DNA from: Lacticaseibacillus kribbianus | Lineage (GTDB): Bacteria; Bacillota; Bacilli; Lactobacillales; Lactobacillaceae | Direction: 5' to 3' | NCBI RefSeq assembly: GCF_020180945.1 | Contig: NZ_JAIPUL010000001.1 | Location: 1,480,578 to 1,544,577 of the forward strand | Length of the DNA: 64,000 nucleotides | Part shown: positions 49,575 to 60,501 of the stretch, in pieces | Numbering within the stretch: the stretch's first letter is position 1 | Layout: the number at the start of each line of letters is the position of its first letter | The notes under the pieces: generated by a model | Told to the model about the DNA's origin: nothing | The model's database searches: none | What the model saw: the letters and a program-made list of their open reading frames with translations, nothing else | Program-made: the position numbers and the translations under genes

Positions 49575-51019
49575 TCTGCACCTCCTGGCAGCTGGGCCAA
49601 GTAATCGTTGGCGGCCTCAAACGCATCGGCGGCCTGGAAAATCGTGGTCTCTTCGAACGGCTTGCCGATCAGCTGGAGCCCGACCGGCATGTCCGACACG
49701 AACCCGGCCGGAATCGACGCGGCGGGCAGGCCCGCCAGGTTGACCGGGATGGTCAGGATGTCGTTCATGTACATGGTCAACGGATCCGTCACCTTGTCGC
49801 CGATCTTGAAGGCGACCGTCGGCGTCGTCGGGCCCATGATCAGGTCGTAGTCCTCAAAGACTTTTTCGAAGTCGCGGGTGATCAGGGTGCGCACCTGCGC
49901 GGCCTTCTTGAAGTACGCGTCGTAAAAGCCCGCGGACAAAGAGAAGGTGCCGAGCATGATGCGGCGCTTGACCTCGGGTCCAAAGCCCTCGGAGCGCGAG
50001 CGCACGTAGACGTCCGTCAGGTTCTTGACGTCTTGGGCCCGGAAGCCGTAGCGGATGCCGTCGAAGCGCTGCAGGTTGGAGCTGGCCTCGGAGCTTGCGA
50101 TGATGTAGTACGCCGGCACGGCGTACTTGGTGTGCGGCAGGCTGACCGTCTCGACCGTCGCGCCAAGCGCGCGGAACTGGTCGGCGGCCGCCTGGATGCG
50201 GGCGGCGACCTGCGGGTCAACGCCCTCGCCGAGGTACTCGGCCGGCAGCGCGATCTTCATCCCCGCGATGCTCTTCCCGATTTTTGCCGTGAAGTCCGGC
50301 ACCGGCTCAGGGGAGGTGGTCGCGTCCTTGTCGTCGTGGCCGGCAATCACGTTCAGGGTCAACGCGGCGTCTGTCACCGTGCGGCTCAGCACGCCGACTT
50401 GGTCGAGGCTTGACGCAAAGGCGATGACGCCCCAGCGCGACACGCGGCCGTAAGTCGGCTTGATGCCGATCACGCCGTTGAAGGCGGCCGGCTGGCGGAT
50501 CGAGCCGCCGGTGTCGGTGCCCAGGGCCACCGGCACCTCGCCGGCGGCCACGGCGGCCGCGCTGCCGCCTGAGGAGCCGCCCGGCACCCGGCTGTCGTCC
50601 CAGGCGTTCTTGGTCACCTTGAAGGCCGAGTTTTCCGTCGAGGAGCCCATGGCGAACTCATCGAGGTTGACCTTGCCGACGGTGACGGCGCCGGCCGCGT
50701 TGAGCTTCTCAACCACGGTCGCGTCGTAGATCGGCTCGAAGTGCTCGAGGATCTTGGAGGCCGCGGTGGTGGTCAGGCCCTTGGTGACGATGTTGTCCTT
50801 GACGGCAACCGGCACGCCGGCCAGCGGCTGGGAGAAGTCGCCGGCCTGGTCGACGGCCTCGGCCTGCGCCTGCGCCTGTGGGTTCAGCGTCAAAAAGGCC
50901 TGAAGCTTGCCGTCCTTGGCCTCGATGCGCGCGTTGGCCGCGGCCAAAAGCGCCTGGGCCGACGTCTGCTTGGCCGCAAGCGCCGCGTGCATTGCGGTGA
51001 TCGTTAACTTATCCGCCAC
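49571..51019 (-). CDS. gatA: Asp/Glu-tRNA(Asn/Gln) amidotransferase subunit A
   Basis: 482 residues, amidase signature family. Releases ammonia from glutamine and passes it to GatB. Catalytic Lys in [10 protein letters not shown], Ser in [14 protein letters not shown] and the cis-Ser/nucleophile in [15 protein letters not shown] start overlaps the TAG stop of gatC by one base. Needed because many bacteria of this group lack GlnRS. Confidence 0.98.
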   Translation of the reverse strand: MADKLTITAMHAALAAKQTSAQALLAAANARIEAKDGKLQAFLTLNPQAQAQAEAVDQAGDFSQPLAGVPVAVKDNIVTKGLTTTAASKILEHFEPIYDATVVEKLNAAGAVTVGKVNLDEFAMGSSTENSAFKVTKNAWDDSRVPGGSSGGSAAAVAAGEVPVALGTDTGGSIRQPAAFNGVIGIKPTYGRVSRWGVIAFASSLDQVGVLSRTVTDAALTLNVIAGHDDKDATTSPEPVPDFTAKIGKSIAGMKIALPAEYLGEGVDPQVAARIQAAADQFRALGATVETVSLPHTKYAVPAYYIIASSEASSNLQRFDGIRYGFRAQDVKNLTDVYVRSRSEGFGPEVKRRIMLGTFSLSAGFYDAYFKKAAQVRTLITRDFEKVFEDYDLIMGPTTPTVAFKIGDKVTDPLTMYMNDILTIPVNLAGLPAASIPAGFVSDMPVGLQLIGKPFEETTIFQAADAFEAANDYLAQLPGGAE

Positions 51020-51315
51020 TAGTCTTCCTCCTTGTCGATGATGGCCGGAACCTGAATCAGCGTCCCCTTGGCCGTCGGGACGTTTTTGAACAGGTCTTCG
51101 ACCTTGGTGTCGTTGTGCGGCACGTCTTCTCGCATCACGTTGTGCAGGTGGATGCTTTGGGTCGTCGCCGGCACGCCGGTGGTGTCGACCTCCTCCAGCT
51201 GCTCGACCATGTTCAGAATCTCGCCGAGCTGGGCGGTGTACTGGGTGAGCTCCGCGTCGCTGAAGCTCAGCCGCGACAGCTCCGCCACGTGGGCAACACT
51301 TTCTTTGGTGATCAT
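51019..51315 (-). CDS. gatC: Asp/Glu-tRNA(Asn/Gln) amidotransferase subunit C
   Basis: 98 residues. Small belt subunit that wraps around GatA and contacts GatB. Typical opening [19 protein letters not shown] and the [13 protein letters not shown] block. ATG 51315, behind TAGGG, is chosen; the longer frame starts inside the leader hairpin. Heads the gatCAB part of the operon and has its own leader and possible promoter. Confidence 0.97.
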   Translation of the reverse strand: MITKESVAHVAELSRLSFSDAELTQYTAQLGEILNMVEQLEEVDTTGVPATTQSIHLHNVMREDVPHNDTKVEDLFKNVPTAKGTLIQVPAIIDKEED

Positions 51316-51345
51316 CGAATCCCTACTTTCTGTTGGGGCAACGCG

Positions 51346-51418
51346 AAAAGCCAGCCACGAATGACTGGCCCGCTTGGCCCGTATTCTCATCATAGTTTAC
51401 CATAAACCGCCGGCCAAA
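51346..51418 (-). promoter_or_regulatory. Internal promoter and hairpin before gatC
   Basis: Minus strand TTTGGC (51418-51413), 18-bp spacer, TATGAT (51394-51389), then the hairpin GCCAG..CTGGC (51369-51350) followed by TTTTCG. The hairpin could end camS transcripts while the promoter allows separate gatCAB expression, or it could attenuate gatCAB. Confidence 0.5.
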
Positions 51419-51445
51419 ACGCGCGCAACTTGCGCCCCCGTGCGG

Positions 51446-52594
51446 TCAGTAGCTGCCAAAGACGTGGGTCGTGAAGTTCTTTTCACCGCTTTCTCTGGCG
51501 AGGAAGGCCTGGATGCCCTGCGTCGCCTGCACCGTGATTTCGATCTTGGCGCCGCTTGGCAGGTATTTGGCCGCCGTCGTCGCGACGTACTGGGTGAAGC
51601 TCTCCACCTCGGTCTCGCCGTAGAACTGGGTGTTGATGGTCACGTTGAGGCCGCTGAGCTCCCCGCCGTCGTAGTGGGCCTGCGCGGTGATCCCGGCCAA
51701 AGTCGGGAAGAAGTTCTCGACCTGGGTCGAGAAGTTGTTGAAGTCGGTGGCGACCGTGGTGTTGACCGGCTTGGCGTTGTTCACCACCGGCAGCACCTCG
51801 TTTTGCTGGTTGAGGGTCTTCCAGTCACCGAGGGTCGTGCCGCTTGACGCGGTGACCGTGGCGAAGAAGGTGCCGCCGACCAGCGAGTCGCGCGCCGCGT
51901 TCTTGTACAGGCTGACCACGATCGGAATGTCCTGACCGACGCCCTTCATCTGGCGGATGCGCGCGATCACCGTGGCGGCCATCTGCTTGCCCTCGCTTGC
52001 AAGCTTCGCCTGGTCGATGTGCGTCGTGTAGGTCGCGCCGTACTTCACCTTCTGGTAGTAGTCGTACTCGTTGAGCCCCAACGCGATGGCGATGCCGCCG
52101 TACTTGAGCTTGCCCTTGCTCTGCAGCATGTAGTCCTGCTCGACCAGGCTCTGCAGGTAGATCGGGCGCCGGTCGTTCTCGCCGGTCTTCTTGTTGTCCG
52201 TCGGGTTGAGCCCGTCGGCGTTGCTCTTGCTCTTGCGGCCGAGCCACTTGGTCGTCGTCGCGGTGCTCAGCAGCTGCCCCTCCTGGAACACGTACTTGGA
52301 CGTGGCAAAATGGGTCTTGGCGATGTCTTGAAGCCCGGTTTCCATGCTCTTGATGTTGAAGCTGTTGCCGCCCTGGGTGTTGGTCTGCAGGGTCAGGCCG
52401 CGCGCGGAGCTGGTCTGGTAGCGGCCGTTTTTGATGACGCCCTGGTACATGCTGTCGTCCACCGTGCCGGTGGTCTGGTAAGTCGCCGTCTTGGTGCCGG
52501 AGCTTGCGGTGCTCGTGTCATCGAAGCTCAGCTTGCCGCACCCGACCAGCGTCACGGCCACCAGTGCGAGGGCACCGGCCAAAAATCTCTTCAT
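51446..52594 (-). CDS. camS: CamS family sex-pheromone lipoprotein
   Basis: 382 residues. Lipoprotein signal peptide ending in LVGC (lipidated Cys at about residue 19), then the CamS domain. In Enterococcus the signal peptide of CamS is processed to the pheromone cAM373; the physiological role of the lipoprotein body is not settled. Blocks visible: YYQKVKYGATYTTHID, PIVVSLYKNAARDSLVGG and a C-terminal TINTQFYGETEVESFTQYV. ATG 52594 behind AAGGAG. Between ligA and gatC, its usual place in Lactobacillales. Confidence 0.94.
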   Translation of the reverse strand: MKRFLAGALALVAVTLVGCGKLSFDDTSTASSGTKTATYQTTGTVDDSMYQGVIKNGRYQTSSARGLTLQTNTQGGNSFNIKSMETGLQDIAKTHFATSKYVFQEGQLLSTATTTKWLGRKSKSNADGLNPTDNKKTGENDRRPIYLQSLVEQDYMLQSKGKLKYGGIAIALGLNEYDYYQKVKYGATYTTHIDQAKLASEGKQMAATVIARIRQMKGVGQDIPIVVSLYKNAARDSLVGGTFFATVTASSGTTLGDWKTLNQQNEVLPVVNNAKPVNTTVATDFNNFSTQVENFFPTLAGITAQAHYDGGELSGLNVTINTQFYGETEVESFTQYVATTAAKYLPSGAKIEITVQATQGIQAFLARESGEKNFTTHVFGSY

Positions 52595-52648
52595 TGCGTC
52601 ATTCTCCTTTTTGCGTGCGCGCATCTGCACGCGCGCGCCTCCTGCTCG

Positions 52649-54661
<2,013 letters not shown>

Positions 54662-56896
54662 TTACTTTTTGACGATCGGGGCAAAGGCGGTCAACAGGCG
54701 CTTGACGCCCTGCTGCGGAAAGGCGATGTCAAGCTCCTGATCGTCGCCTGACCCCGACACCTTGACCACGGTGCCGACGCCCCACTTGCGGTGCTCGGCC
54801 TTGTCGCCGACGGCCCAGGCCACCTTGCCCGCCGCGCTTGTCGGCGCGGCCGCGACGACCTTGGCGCCGGTGCCGACCGGGTGGCGCGAGTAGGTCGGCG
54901 TCACGGCGCGCTGGGTGCGGTCGATGAACGGAATGTTGGTCTTCGGCTGGGCCTGCCCGGCGCGCGTCAGCAGGTCGTCATCGATCTCGGTGATGAAGCG
55001 GCTCTCCGGGTTGTTTTGGCGCTGGCCGTAAAGCATCCGGCCGTACGCGTTGCTGAGGTAGAGCTTGGACTTGGCGCGGGTGATGCCGACGTAGGCCAGC
55101 CGGCGCTCCTCCTCAAGCTGGGTCTCGTCCATCGAAGCGCGCGACAGCGGGAAAAGCCCCTCCTCCATGCCGACCAGGAAAACGACCGGGAACTCCAGCC
55201 CCTTGGCGGCGTGCAGCGTCATCAGCGTGACCTCCTGCGCGTCCTCCTCAACGTCGTCTTGGTCGGACAACAGCGACAGCTCCGCGAGAAAATCGACGAA
55301 GATGTCGGAATCCTCCTCTTCGGGCCGGTACCGCGCGTCGAACTGCTGGGTCACCGACAGGAGCTCCTGCAGGTTTTCGATGCGGGTGTCCGCCTCCACC
55401 GACTCCTGGGCCTTGAGCGTCGGCAGGTAGCCGGTCTGGTCGAGAATCGCCTCCATCAGGGCGGTCACGGAGCCGTCCTGGCGCTTGGCCGCGATTTTTT
55501 CAATGGTGCGGCCGAACTGCACCAGCGCCGTGCGGGCCTTGCCGCCGACCTGAGAGAGCTCGGCGTTCGCCGCCGACTCCAGCAGGCTCCAGCCGTTGCC
55601 GTCGGCGAAGGCCTGAAGCTTCTCCAAAGACGTCGGGCCGATGCCGCGCTTGGGCTCGTTGACGATGCGGTTGAAGGACATGTCGTCGGCCGGGTTGACC
55701 ACCAGCCGGAAGTACGCAAGGGCGTCTTTAATCTCCTTGCGGTCGTAGAACTTGTGGCCGCCGACCATCTTGTAGGGAATGCTCGACTTGACGAACACCT
55801 CTTCGATCGCACGCGACTGCGCGTTGGTGCGGTAGAGGATCGCGAAGTCGCCGTAGCGGCGGTGGTGCGACGCGGTCTGGGCCTCGATCTCCTTGATGAT
55901 GAAAAAGGCCTCGTCCATCTCGTTTTGCGCCCGGTAGTAGGTGATCTTGTCGCCGGTTTTGTTTTGCGTCCACAGCGTCTTGACCTGGCGCGTCTTGTTG
56001 TTTTTGATCACCGCGTTGGCCGCGGCCAGGATGTTTTTGGTCGAGCGGTAGTTCTGCTCGAGCATCACGACCTGCGCCGTCGGGTAGTCCTTCTTGAAGT
56101 CCAGGATGTTTTGCATGTTGGCGCCGCGCCAGCCGTAGATGCTCTGGTCGGCATCCCCGACCACGCAGACGTTGTGGTAGCCCTCGCCGAGCATGTGCAC
56201 CAGCTGGTACTGGGCCTCGTTGGTGTCTTGGTACTCGTCGACGTGGATGTACTGGAACTTGCGCTGGTAGAACTCAAGCGTCTCCGGGTTCTCTTGGAAC
56301 AGCACGATGGTCTGCATGATCAGGTCGTCGAAGTCAAGCGCCTGGTCGGATCTGAGCCGGCGCTGGTACTCCTTGTAGACGCTGGCGACGATCTGCTCGT
56401 ACGGCGTGCCGGCCGCCTTGGCGTAGTCCTCCGGCGTCTGCAGGTCGTTTTTGGCGTTGGAGATGGTGCCGAGCAAGGCTTTGGGGTCGTAGCGCTTGGG
56501 GTCGAGGTTCAGGTCGGCCAGGATGTGCTTGACCAGCGTCTTTTGCTCCGCCGGGTCGGCGATGGTGAAAGCGCGGGCCATGCCGAGCTTTTCGATGTCG
56601 CGGCGCAGGATGCGCACGCACAGCGCGTGGAAGGTCGACACCCAGACGTCGCGGGCGAGCTCCGGATCCAGCAGCTTGCCGACGCGCTCGCGCATCTCCT
56701 TGGCCGCCTTGTTGGTGAAGGTGATGGCCAGAATCCGCCACGGGTTGACGTTTTTCTCCTCAATCAGGTAGGCGATGCGGTGCGTCAGGACCCGCGTCTT
56801 GCCGGAGCCGGCGCCGGCCATGATCAAAACCGGCCCCTCGGTGGCCAGCACGGCCTCTTGTTGCTTGTCGTTCATGCCAATCAGTGCAGAATCCAT
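54662..56896 (-). CDS. pcrA: ATP-dependent DNA helicase PcrA/UvrD
   Basis: 744 residues, superfamily 1A 3'-5' helicase for nucleotide excision repair and clearing of replication conflicts. Q motif LNDKQQEAV-like (MNDKQQEAVLATEG), Walker A MAGAGSGKT, LDFDDLI, DADQSIYGWRGA, QNYRST, TLHAAKGLEFPVVF and YVGITRAKSKL follow in order; the C-terminal Tudor-like region ends in AVGDKAEHRKWGVGTVVKV. ATG 56896 behind AAAGGA; the longer frame reaches into the promoter. First gene of the operon. Confidence 0.98.
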   Translation of the reverse strand: MDSALIGMNDKQQEAVLATEGPVLIMAGAGSGKTRVLTHRIAYLIEEKNVNPWRILAITFTNKAAKEMRERVGKLLDPELARDVWVSTFHALCVRILRRDIEKLGMARAFTIADPAEQKTLVKHILADLNLDPKRYDPKALLGTISNAKNDLQTPEDYAKAAGTPYEQIVASVYKEYQRRLRSDQALDFDDLIMQTIVLFQENPETLEFYQRKFQYIHVDEYQDTNEAQYQLVHMLGEGYHNVCVVGDADQSIYGWRGANMQNILDFKKDYPTAQVVMLEQNYRSTKNILAAANAVIKNNKTRQVKTLWTQNKTGDKITYYRAQNEMDEAFFIIKEIEAQTASHHRRYGDFAILYRTNAQSRAIEEVFVKSSIPYKMVGGHKFYDRKEIKDALAYFRLVVNPADDMSFNRIVNEPKRGIGPTSLEKLQAFADGNGWSLLESAANAELSQVGGKARTALVQFGRTIEKIAAKRQDGSVTALMEAILDQTGYLPTLKAQESVEADTRIENLQELLSVTQQFDARYRPEEEDSDIFVDFLAELSLLSDQDDVEEDAQEVTLMTLHAAKGLEFPVVFLVGMEEGLFPLSRASMDETQLEEERRLAYVGITRAKSKLYLSNAYGRMLYGQRQNNPESRFITEIDDDLLTRAGQAQPKTNIPFIDRTQRAVTPTYSRHPVGTGAKVVAAAPTSAAGKVAWAVGDKAEHRKWGVGTVVKVSGSGDDQELDIAFPQQGVKRLLTAFAPIVKK

Positions 56897-56970
56897 GGAA
56901 TCGTCCTTTCGCGTGCGCGTGGCCGAAGCCACTGGCTAAGCGCGCCGAATGCGTGGCGCGTATCGCTATT

Positions 56971-56998
56971 ATTGTACCAGAAAACGGGGCAACACCAA
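56971..56998 (-). promoter_or_regulatory. Promoter of the pcrA operon
   Basis: Minus strand TTGGTG (56998-56993), 16-bp spacer, TACAAT (56976-56971) with an extended TGG. The left end of the IS element begins only 20 bp upstream of the -35, so upstream control sequences may have been displaced. Confidence 0.75.
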
Positions 56999-57067
56999 AG
57001 GCGCCCCCCTGCGTGAAGTGCCCTACAATTGTTAGACAAGAAGTCTAACGATTGTGGGGCTTTTCTT

Positions 57068-57604
57068 ATGACTAAATACAGTAGTGAATTTAAAATCAGG
57101 GTTGTCTCCAGGTATCTTAAGGGTGGCATAAGCTATAAAAATCTGTGCACAGAGTTTGGAATACCCCATGCCAGAATCGTCCAAACTTGGGTTAATCAGG
57201 CTAAGGCTCATGGCCTCGATTCTCTAAAAGTTAAGCATACAAACGTTGAATACTCCCAAACATTCAAGATTGCAGTGGTAGAGTATGTGCATACACATCA
57301 AATAAGTCGTGCGCAAACTGCGGCTCATTTCGGCATCTCACCCAGCCAGGTCAATTCTTGGTATCGCATCGTGAGAGATCAAGGGGTGGCTGGATTGCGC
57401 ACTACTCAAAAAGGGAGACCAGCCATGGGTAAGCACAAGAAAATCAAACCAATCAAGAAACTTGAGCCGACGCAGGAAGAGAAGTACCAACAGGAGATTC
57501 TGGAACTCAAAAGCAAGCTTCACGAGGCAGAGCTGGATCGTGATATTTTAAAAGCACTCGCGACCCTGACGAAGAACTCACCGAAGCACTCTCAGCAAAA
57601 GTGA
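57068..57604 (+). CDS. IS3-family transposase OrfA
   Basis: 178 residues. Two helix-turn-helix regions: residues about 5-50 (SSEFKIRVVSRYLKGG, YKNLCTEFGIPHARIVQTW) and about 60-110 (FKIAVVEYV, SRAQTAAHFGISPSQVNSWY), then a basic stretch and a C-terminal leucine-rich coiled coil (LKSKLHEAELDRDILKAL), the usual OrfA layout. Binds the IS ends. ATG at 57068 fits the family start better than a TTG 39 bp earlier. The slippery site lies in the coiled-coil region, 50 bp before the stop. Confidence 0.92.
   Translation: MTKYSSEFKIRVVSRYLKGGISYKNLCTEFGIPHARIVQTWVNQAKAHGLDSLKVKHTNVEYSQTFKIAVVEYVHTHQISRAQTAAHFGISPSQVNSWYRIVRDQGVAGLRTTQKGRPAMGKHKKIKPIKKLEPTQEEKYQQEILELKSKLHEAELDRDILKALATLTKNSPKHSQQK
57547..57553 (+). 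promoter_or_regulatory. -1 ribosomal frameshift site of the IS
   Basis: T TTA AAA, a canonical X XXY YYZ heptamer, in phase with OrfA. The -1 frame from there is open through OrfB. Confidence 0.75.
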
Positions 57605-58464
57605 AGGCGGGCATCGTTACCTCGTTGAGGTCGCGCTATGGTTTTCAAGAGCTGCTTAGGCAACTCAAGTTGCCTCGAGCAACGTACTATGATCGCCTTA
57701 AGCGGGATAAGAAGGCCGACAAGTACGCTGAGATTAAGAAGTTCATCAAGCGGGTCTACTACGATTCTAGGGAGACGTACGGTTACCGGCGGATTCATGA
57801 TGAAGCGTTGAAGCACGGGTTTCATTATGCCGAGGAGACGATTCGACGTCTGATGAGCGACATGGGCTTGAAAGTGACGATTTACTCCAAACACACGGCC
57901 AAGTACCACTCATACAAAGGCACGGTTGGTAATATCGTCCCCAATATCTTGAAGCAACATTTTGGCGCGAAACAGCCGCTCACCGTCCTTCACACCGATG
58001 TCACCCAGGTTCGGCTCTATAACGGCGAATGGGGTTACATCTCGTCGATTACCGATGAGGCTAGTCGCGAAGTCCTCGCCACCATTGTCAGTGCCTCACC
58101 AAATAAGGCGCTTATCCAAGCGACGCTTGACGAACTCAAACATCATCTCAAAGCAGGAGTACGACCGATTCTTCACTCTGATCAAGGCTGGCAGTATCAG
58201 ATGCCAGACTATCAGCAGCGCCTGAAGGACATGAACATTGTTCAGAGCATGTCACGCAAGGGCAACTGCCATGATAATGCGCCAATTGAAAGCTTCTTCA
58301 ACCTGATGAAGCGCGAGTGCCTGAATCGTTATCGGATTGATGACCTTGCCAGCCTGCGCCAGCTGGTGAACGGCTACGTTGATTGGTTCAACAATGCCAG
58401 AATCTCGAGAACCAAAAATGGCCTGACCCCAGTCGCGTACCGGGAACAGGCCATGATTGCTTGA
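57601..58464 (+). CDS. IS3-family transposase OrfB (DDE integrase core)
   Basis: 287 residues. rve-type catalytic core with DDE residues in LHTDVTQVRL, ILHSDQGWQYQ and HDNAPIESFFNLMKREC. Frame -1 relative to OrfA; after slippage on T-TTA-AAA the two are joined (..DILKSTRDPDEELTEAL..) to give the OrfAB transposase. It can also start separately at GTG 57601. The sequence is intact, so the element is probably still active. Confidence 0.95.
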   Translation: MKAGIVTSLRSRYGFQELLRQLKLPRATYYDRLKRDKKADKYAEIKKFIKRVYYDSRETYGYRRIHDEALKHGFHYAEETIRRLMSDMGLKVTIYSKHTAKYHSYKGTVGNIVPNILKQHFGAKQPLTVLHTDVTQVRLYNGEWGYISSITDEASREVLATIVSASPNKALIQATLDELKHHLKAGVRPILHSDQGWQYQMPDYQQRLKDMNIVQSMSRKGNCHDNAPIESFFNLMKRECLNRYRIDDLASLRQLVNGYVDWFNNARISRTKNGLTPVAYREQAMIA

Positions 58465-58571
58465 TTCAAAATTGAACTTGTCTAACTTTTCTATTGCACT
58501 TCAGCGGCCAAAGCCCGGGGCGACGCCTTTTTGCCGCGTGAGCGCTGTCATCAGTGAAAAATTTTGGGCCG

Positions 58572-60278
58572 TCAGTCGCCCAGCCGCTTCTCGCCTTCCA
58601 GCTGCTGGATCGCCGTGATGTCCTGGGTCACCTCGAGGCAGCCGAGGTAGCGGCCGGCGGCGTCAGTGATGGCGAAGTAGCGGATGTACACCATGCGCTC
58701 ACCGTGCAAGTTGATCCAAAAATCGGCGTGCGTCTCCCGCCCGGCGTGGAAGTCGGCCAGGATCTTCTCGACCTTGTCCACCGAGCGCGGCGGGTGGCAG
58801 TTTTGCACCTTGCGCCCGATCACGGCCGTGGTGCGCGGGAAGACCCGCTCGCCGGAGTCGGAGAACCAGCGCACGGTGTCGGTGTCGTCGACGAAGGTGA
58901 GGTCAAGCGGCAGCAGGCGCAGCACATGGGTGAGCTGGGCCAGGTCGAAGCTCCCGGTTGGCAGCAGCACCCGCGCCGGGTGCACGCCGTCGATCTCGAT
59001 GCGCCCGTCCGCCGTGCCCGAGGTGCCGGGCACCGGCCCGCTCGGCGCCTGGGCCAGCGCGGCCGCGATCTCGGGCGGCATGCCGGCCGGGACGTCCGGT
59101 GCTGTGGCGGCAGCCGCGGTCGCTTCCGGGACGGCCGCCGCTTCGGTCGCGGTCGGGGCTGCGGGGGCCGACTTGGCCGGGTGGCCCGCCGGGATCGCCT
59201 CGGCGGCCGGGGCTGCGGTGCCGCCGGCCTTGCGCGGCGCGATCGAGATCCGCGGGCCGTCTGGCGAAGCGTCCGCATCCGCGGCGTCTGCCTGCGGGGC
59301 CGCGGCCCGGGCCGCCTCAAGCTTGGCCTGCGTGGCCAGCGGCACCGGCGCCGGCTGGCCCTGGTGGATTGTCGCGAGCAGCTCGGCGTCGCTTGGCGCC
59401 TTTGCAGTGCGAGCGGAGCCCAGCTCCTGGCTTGCGGCCAGCGCCTTGGCCATCTCGTTGAGCTCCTGCGCCATCTTGGACGGCTTCGGCTGCGCTGCCA
59501 GCTGTGCTTTGGTCGGCTGCCACGGCAGCGGTTCGGGAATCAGCGTGAAGCCGATGGCCGCGGACTCGCGCTGCACCAGCGCCCAGTCGGCGGCGGTGAA
59601 GACCTCAAGCACCATCGGCAGCATGATCTCCTCTTCCTTGAAGACCATCTCGTCGACCTCCTTGGCCGCCTTCTCGACGGCCGCCTCGATCACATACAAA
59701 TCGTTCAGCGGCCGCGTCGCCACCAGCCGCCGGGCGTCCTTGATCCAGCCGCGGATCTCGTCGTCGACGCCCCACATCACCTTGGGCGGCGCGGTGATGC
59801 CGTACTTGTCCATCAGCGGGAAAATCAGGTTCTCCTTGCGCAGGTAGTGGCGGTCGATGGTCGCAAGGTCTTCAAGCGCGGCGGCGATGCGGGCCAAAAG
59901 TGCCGCGTCGGTGCCGTATTGCTGCCACTTCTTGAGCGCCGGCAGCAGCTCGTCGTTGAGCAGCGACATCAGCACGACGTTTTCGAGCTTCATCACCTGC
60001 ACCGGGTGGCCGGGAATGTCTGCCATCGGCGTCTTCTCGCCGTTGGTGATCTTGCCGCGGAAGACCGCGGCGTGCACGTTGCACAGCGTCTGGATCGCCA
60101 TCGGGTTCAGGCCGCTTGCGATCAGCTCGCGCTCGGCGCTGGTGATCTCTGCGACGTCGACGCCGTCGAAGGTCGCGTCAAAAATCGCCTTGGCCGCCTC
60201 GAAGTCGCCGCCGTCGTGCAGCATGGACAGGATCTCCACAATTTTTTTCTGCCGGGTCACGGCGTTGTGTTCAGTCAT
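58572..60278 (-). CDS. DUF438/hemerythrin/PAS protein with long Ala-Pro linker
   Basis: 568 residues. DUF438 region (about 10-80), a hemerythrin-like helical domain (about 85-235, with HYLRKENLIFPLMDKYG and KEEEIMLPM supplying possible metal ligands), a low-complexity Ala/Pro/Asp linker (about 275-425) and a C-terminal PAS domain (about 430-560) with the NCHPPRSVDKVEKIL motif. Relatives without this linker are roughly 400-450 residues, so the linker is an insertion. Family members are thought to sense heme, NO or redox state. Last gene of an operon with an exonuclease and a DUF1858 protein; its ATG overlaps the DUF1858 stop by 8 bp. Confidence 0.87.
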   Translation of the reverse strand: MTEHNAVTRQKKIVEILSMLHDGGDFEAAKAIFDATFDGVDVAEITSAERELIASGLNPMAIQTLCNVHAAVFRGKITNGEKTPMADIPGHPVQVMKLENVVLMSLLNDELLPALKKWQQYGTDAALLARIAAALEDLATIDRHYLRKENLIFPLMDKYGITAPPKVMWGVDDEIRGWIKDARRLVATRPLNDLYVIEAAVEKAAKEVDEMVFKEEEIMLPMVLEVFTAADWALVQRESAAIGFTLIPEPLPWQPTKAQLAAQPKPSKMAQELNEMAKALAASQELGSARTAKAPSDAELLATIHQGQPAPVPLATQAKLEAARAAAPQADAADADASPDGPRISIAPRKAGGTAAPAAEAIPAGHPAKSAPAAPTATEAAAVPEATAAAATAPDVPAGMPPEIAAALAQAPSGPVPGTSGTADGRIEIDGVHPARVLLPTGSFDLAQLTHVLRLLPLDLTFVDDTDTVRWFSDSGERVFPRTTAVIGRKVQNCHPPRSVDKVEKILADFHAGRETHADFWINLHGERMVYIRYFAITDAAGRYLGCLEVTQDITAIQQLEGEKRLGD

Positions 60279-60501
60279 CTGTTGTCACCTCAAAGCCGGC
60301 GGCCGCCAGCGCGGCCGTCAGCTGCGTCATCGGAATGTGCTTCATGCGCGCGCCCTTGGCCAGCGTCATGAAGCGCCCCACCGTGTTCAACAGCGCCGGG
60401 TCGGTCACGCCGTCGAGGCCCATCTGGACCATGACCGGCACGATGGCCGGGTGGGCGAGCACCAGCTCCCGCACCGGGGTGTTCAGGCTGATTGACGTCA
60501 T
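60271..60501 (-). CDS. DUF1858 domain protein
   Basis: 76 residues, single small helical DUF1858 domain (LNTPVRELVLAHPAIVPVMV, MGLDGVTDPALLNTVGRFM). Such domains accompany DUF438/PAS and hybrid-cluster or RIC-type proteins and may help in sensing or delivering redox signals. Start overlaps the exonuclease stop (ATGA) and its stop overlaps the DUF438 start, so all three products are made together. Confidence 0.88.
   Translation of the reverse strand: MTSISLNTPVRELVLAHPAIVPVMVQMGLDGVTDPALLNTVGRFMTLAKGARMKHIPMTQLTAALAAAGFEVTTDD

Larger units (their letters stand above)
57019..58498 (+). mobile_element. IS3-family insertion sequence (IS150-like), intact
   Basis: About 1480 bp with TG..CA ends. 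Imperfect terminal repeats: AAGTGC.. and GTTAGACAAG on the left are matched, inverted, by CTTGTCTAAC and GCACTT on the right (20 of 25 positions). Two overlapping genes, orfA and orfB, with a -1 slippery site T-TTA-AAA at 57547-57553. G+C is clearly lower than in the surroundings, indicating recent arrival. No direct target duplication is seen: flanks are GAAG on the left and CTTC on the right, inverted rather than repeated. It sits between the pcrA promoter and the 3' end of the DUF438 gene. Confidence 0.92.
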
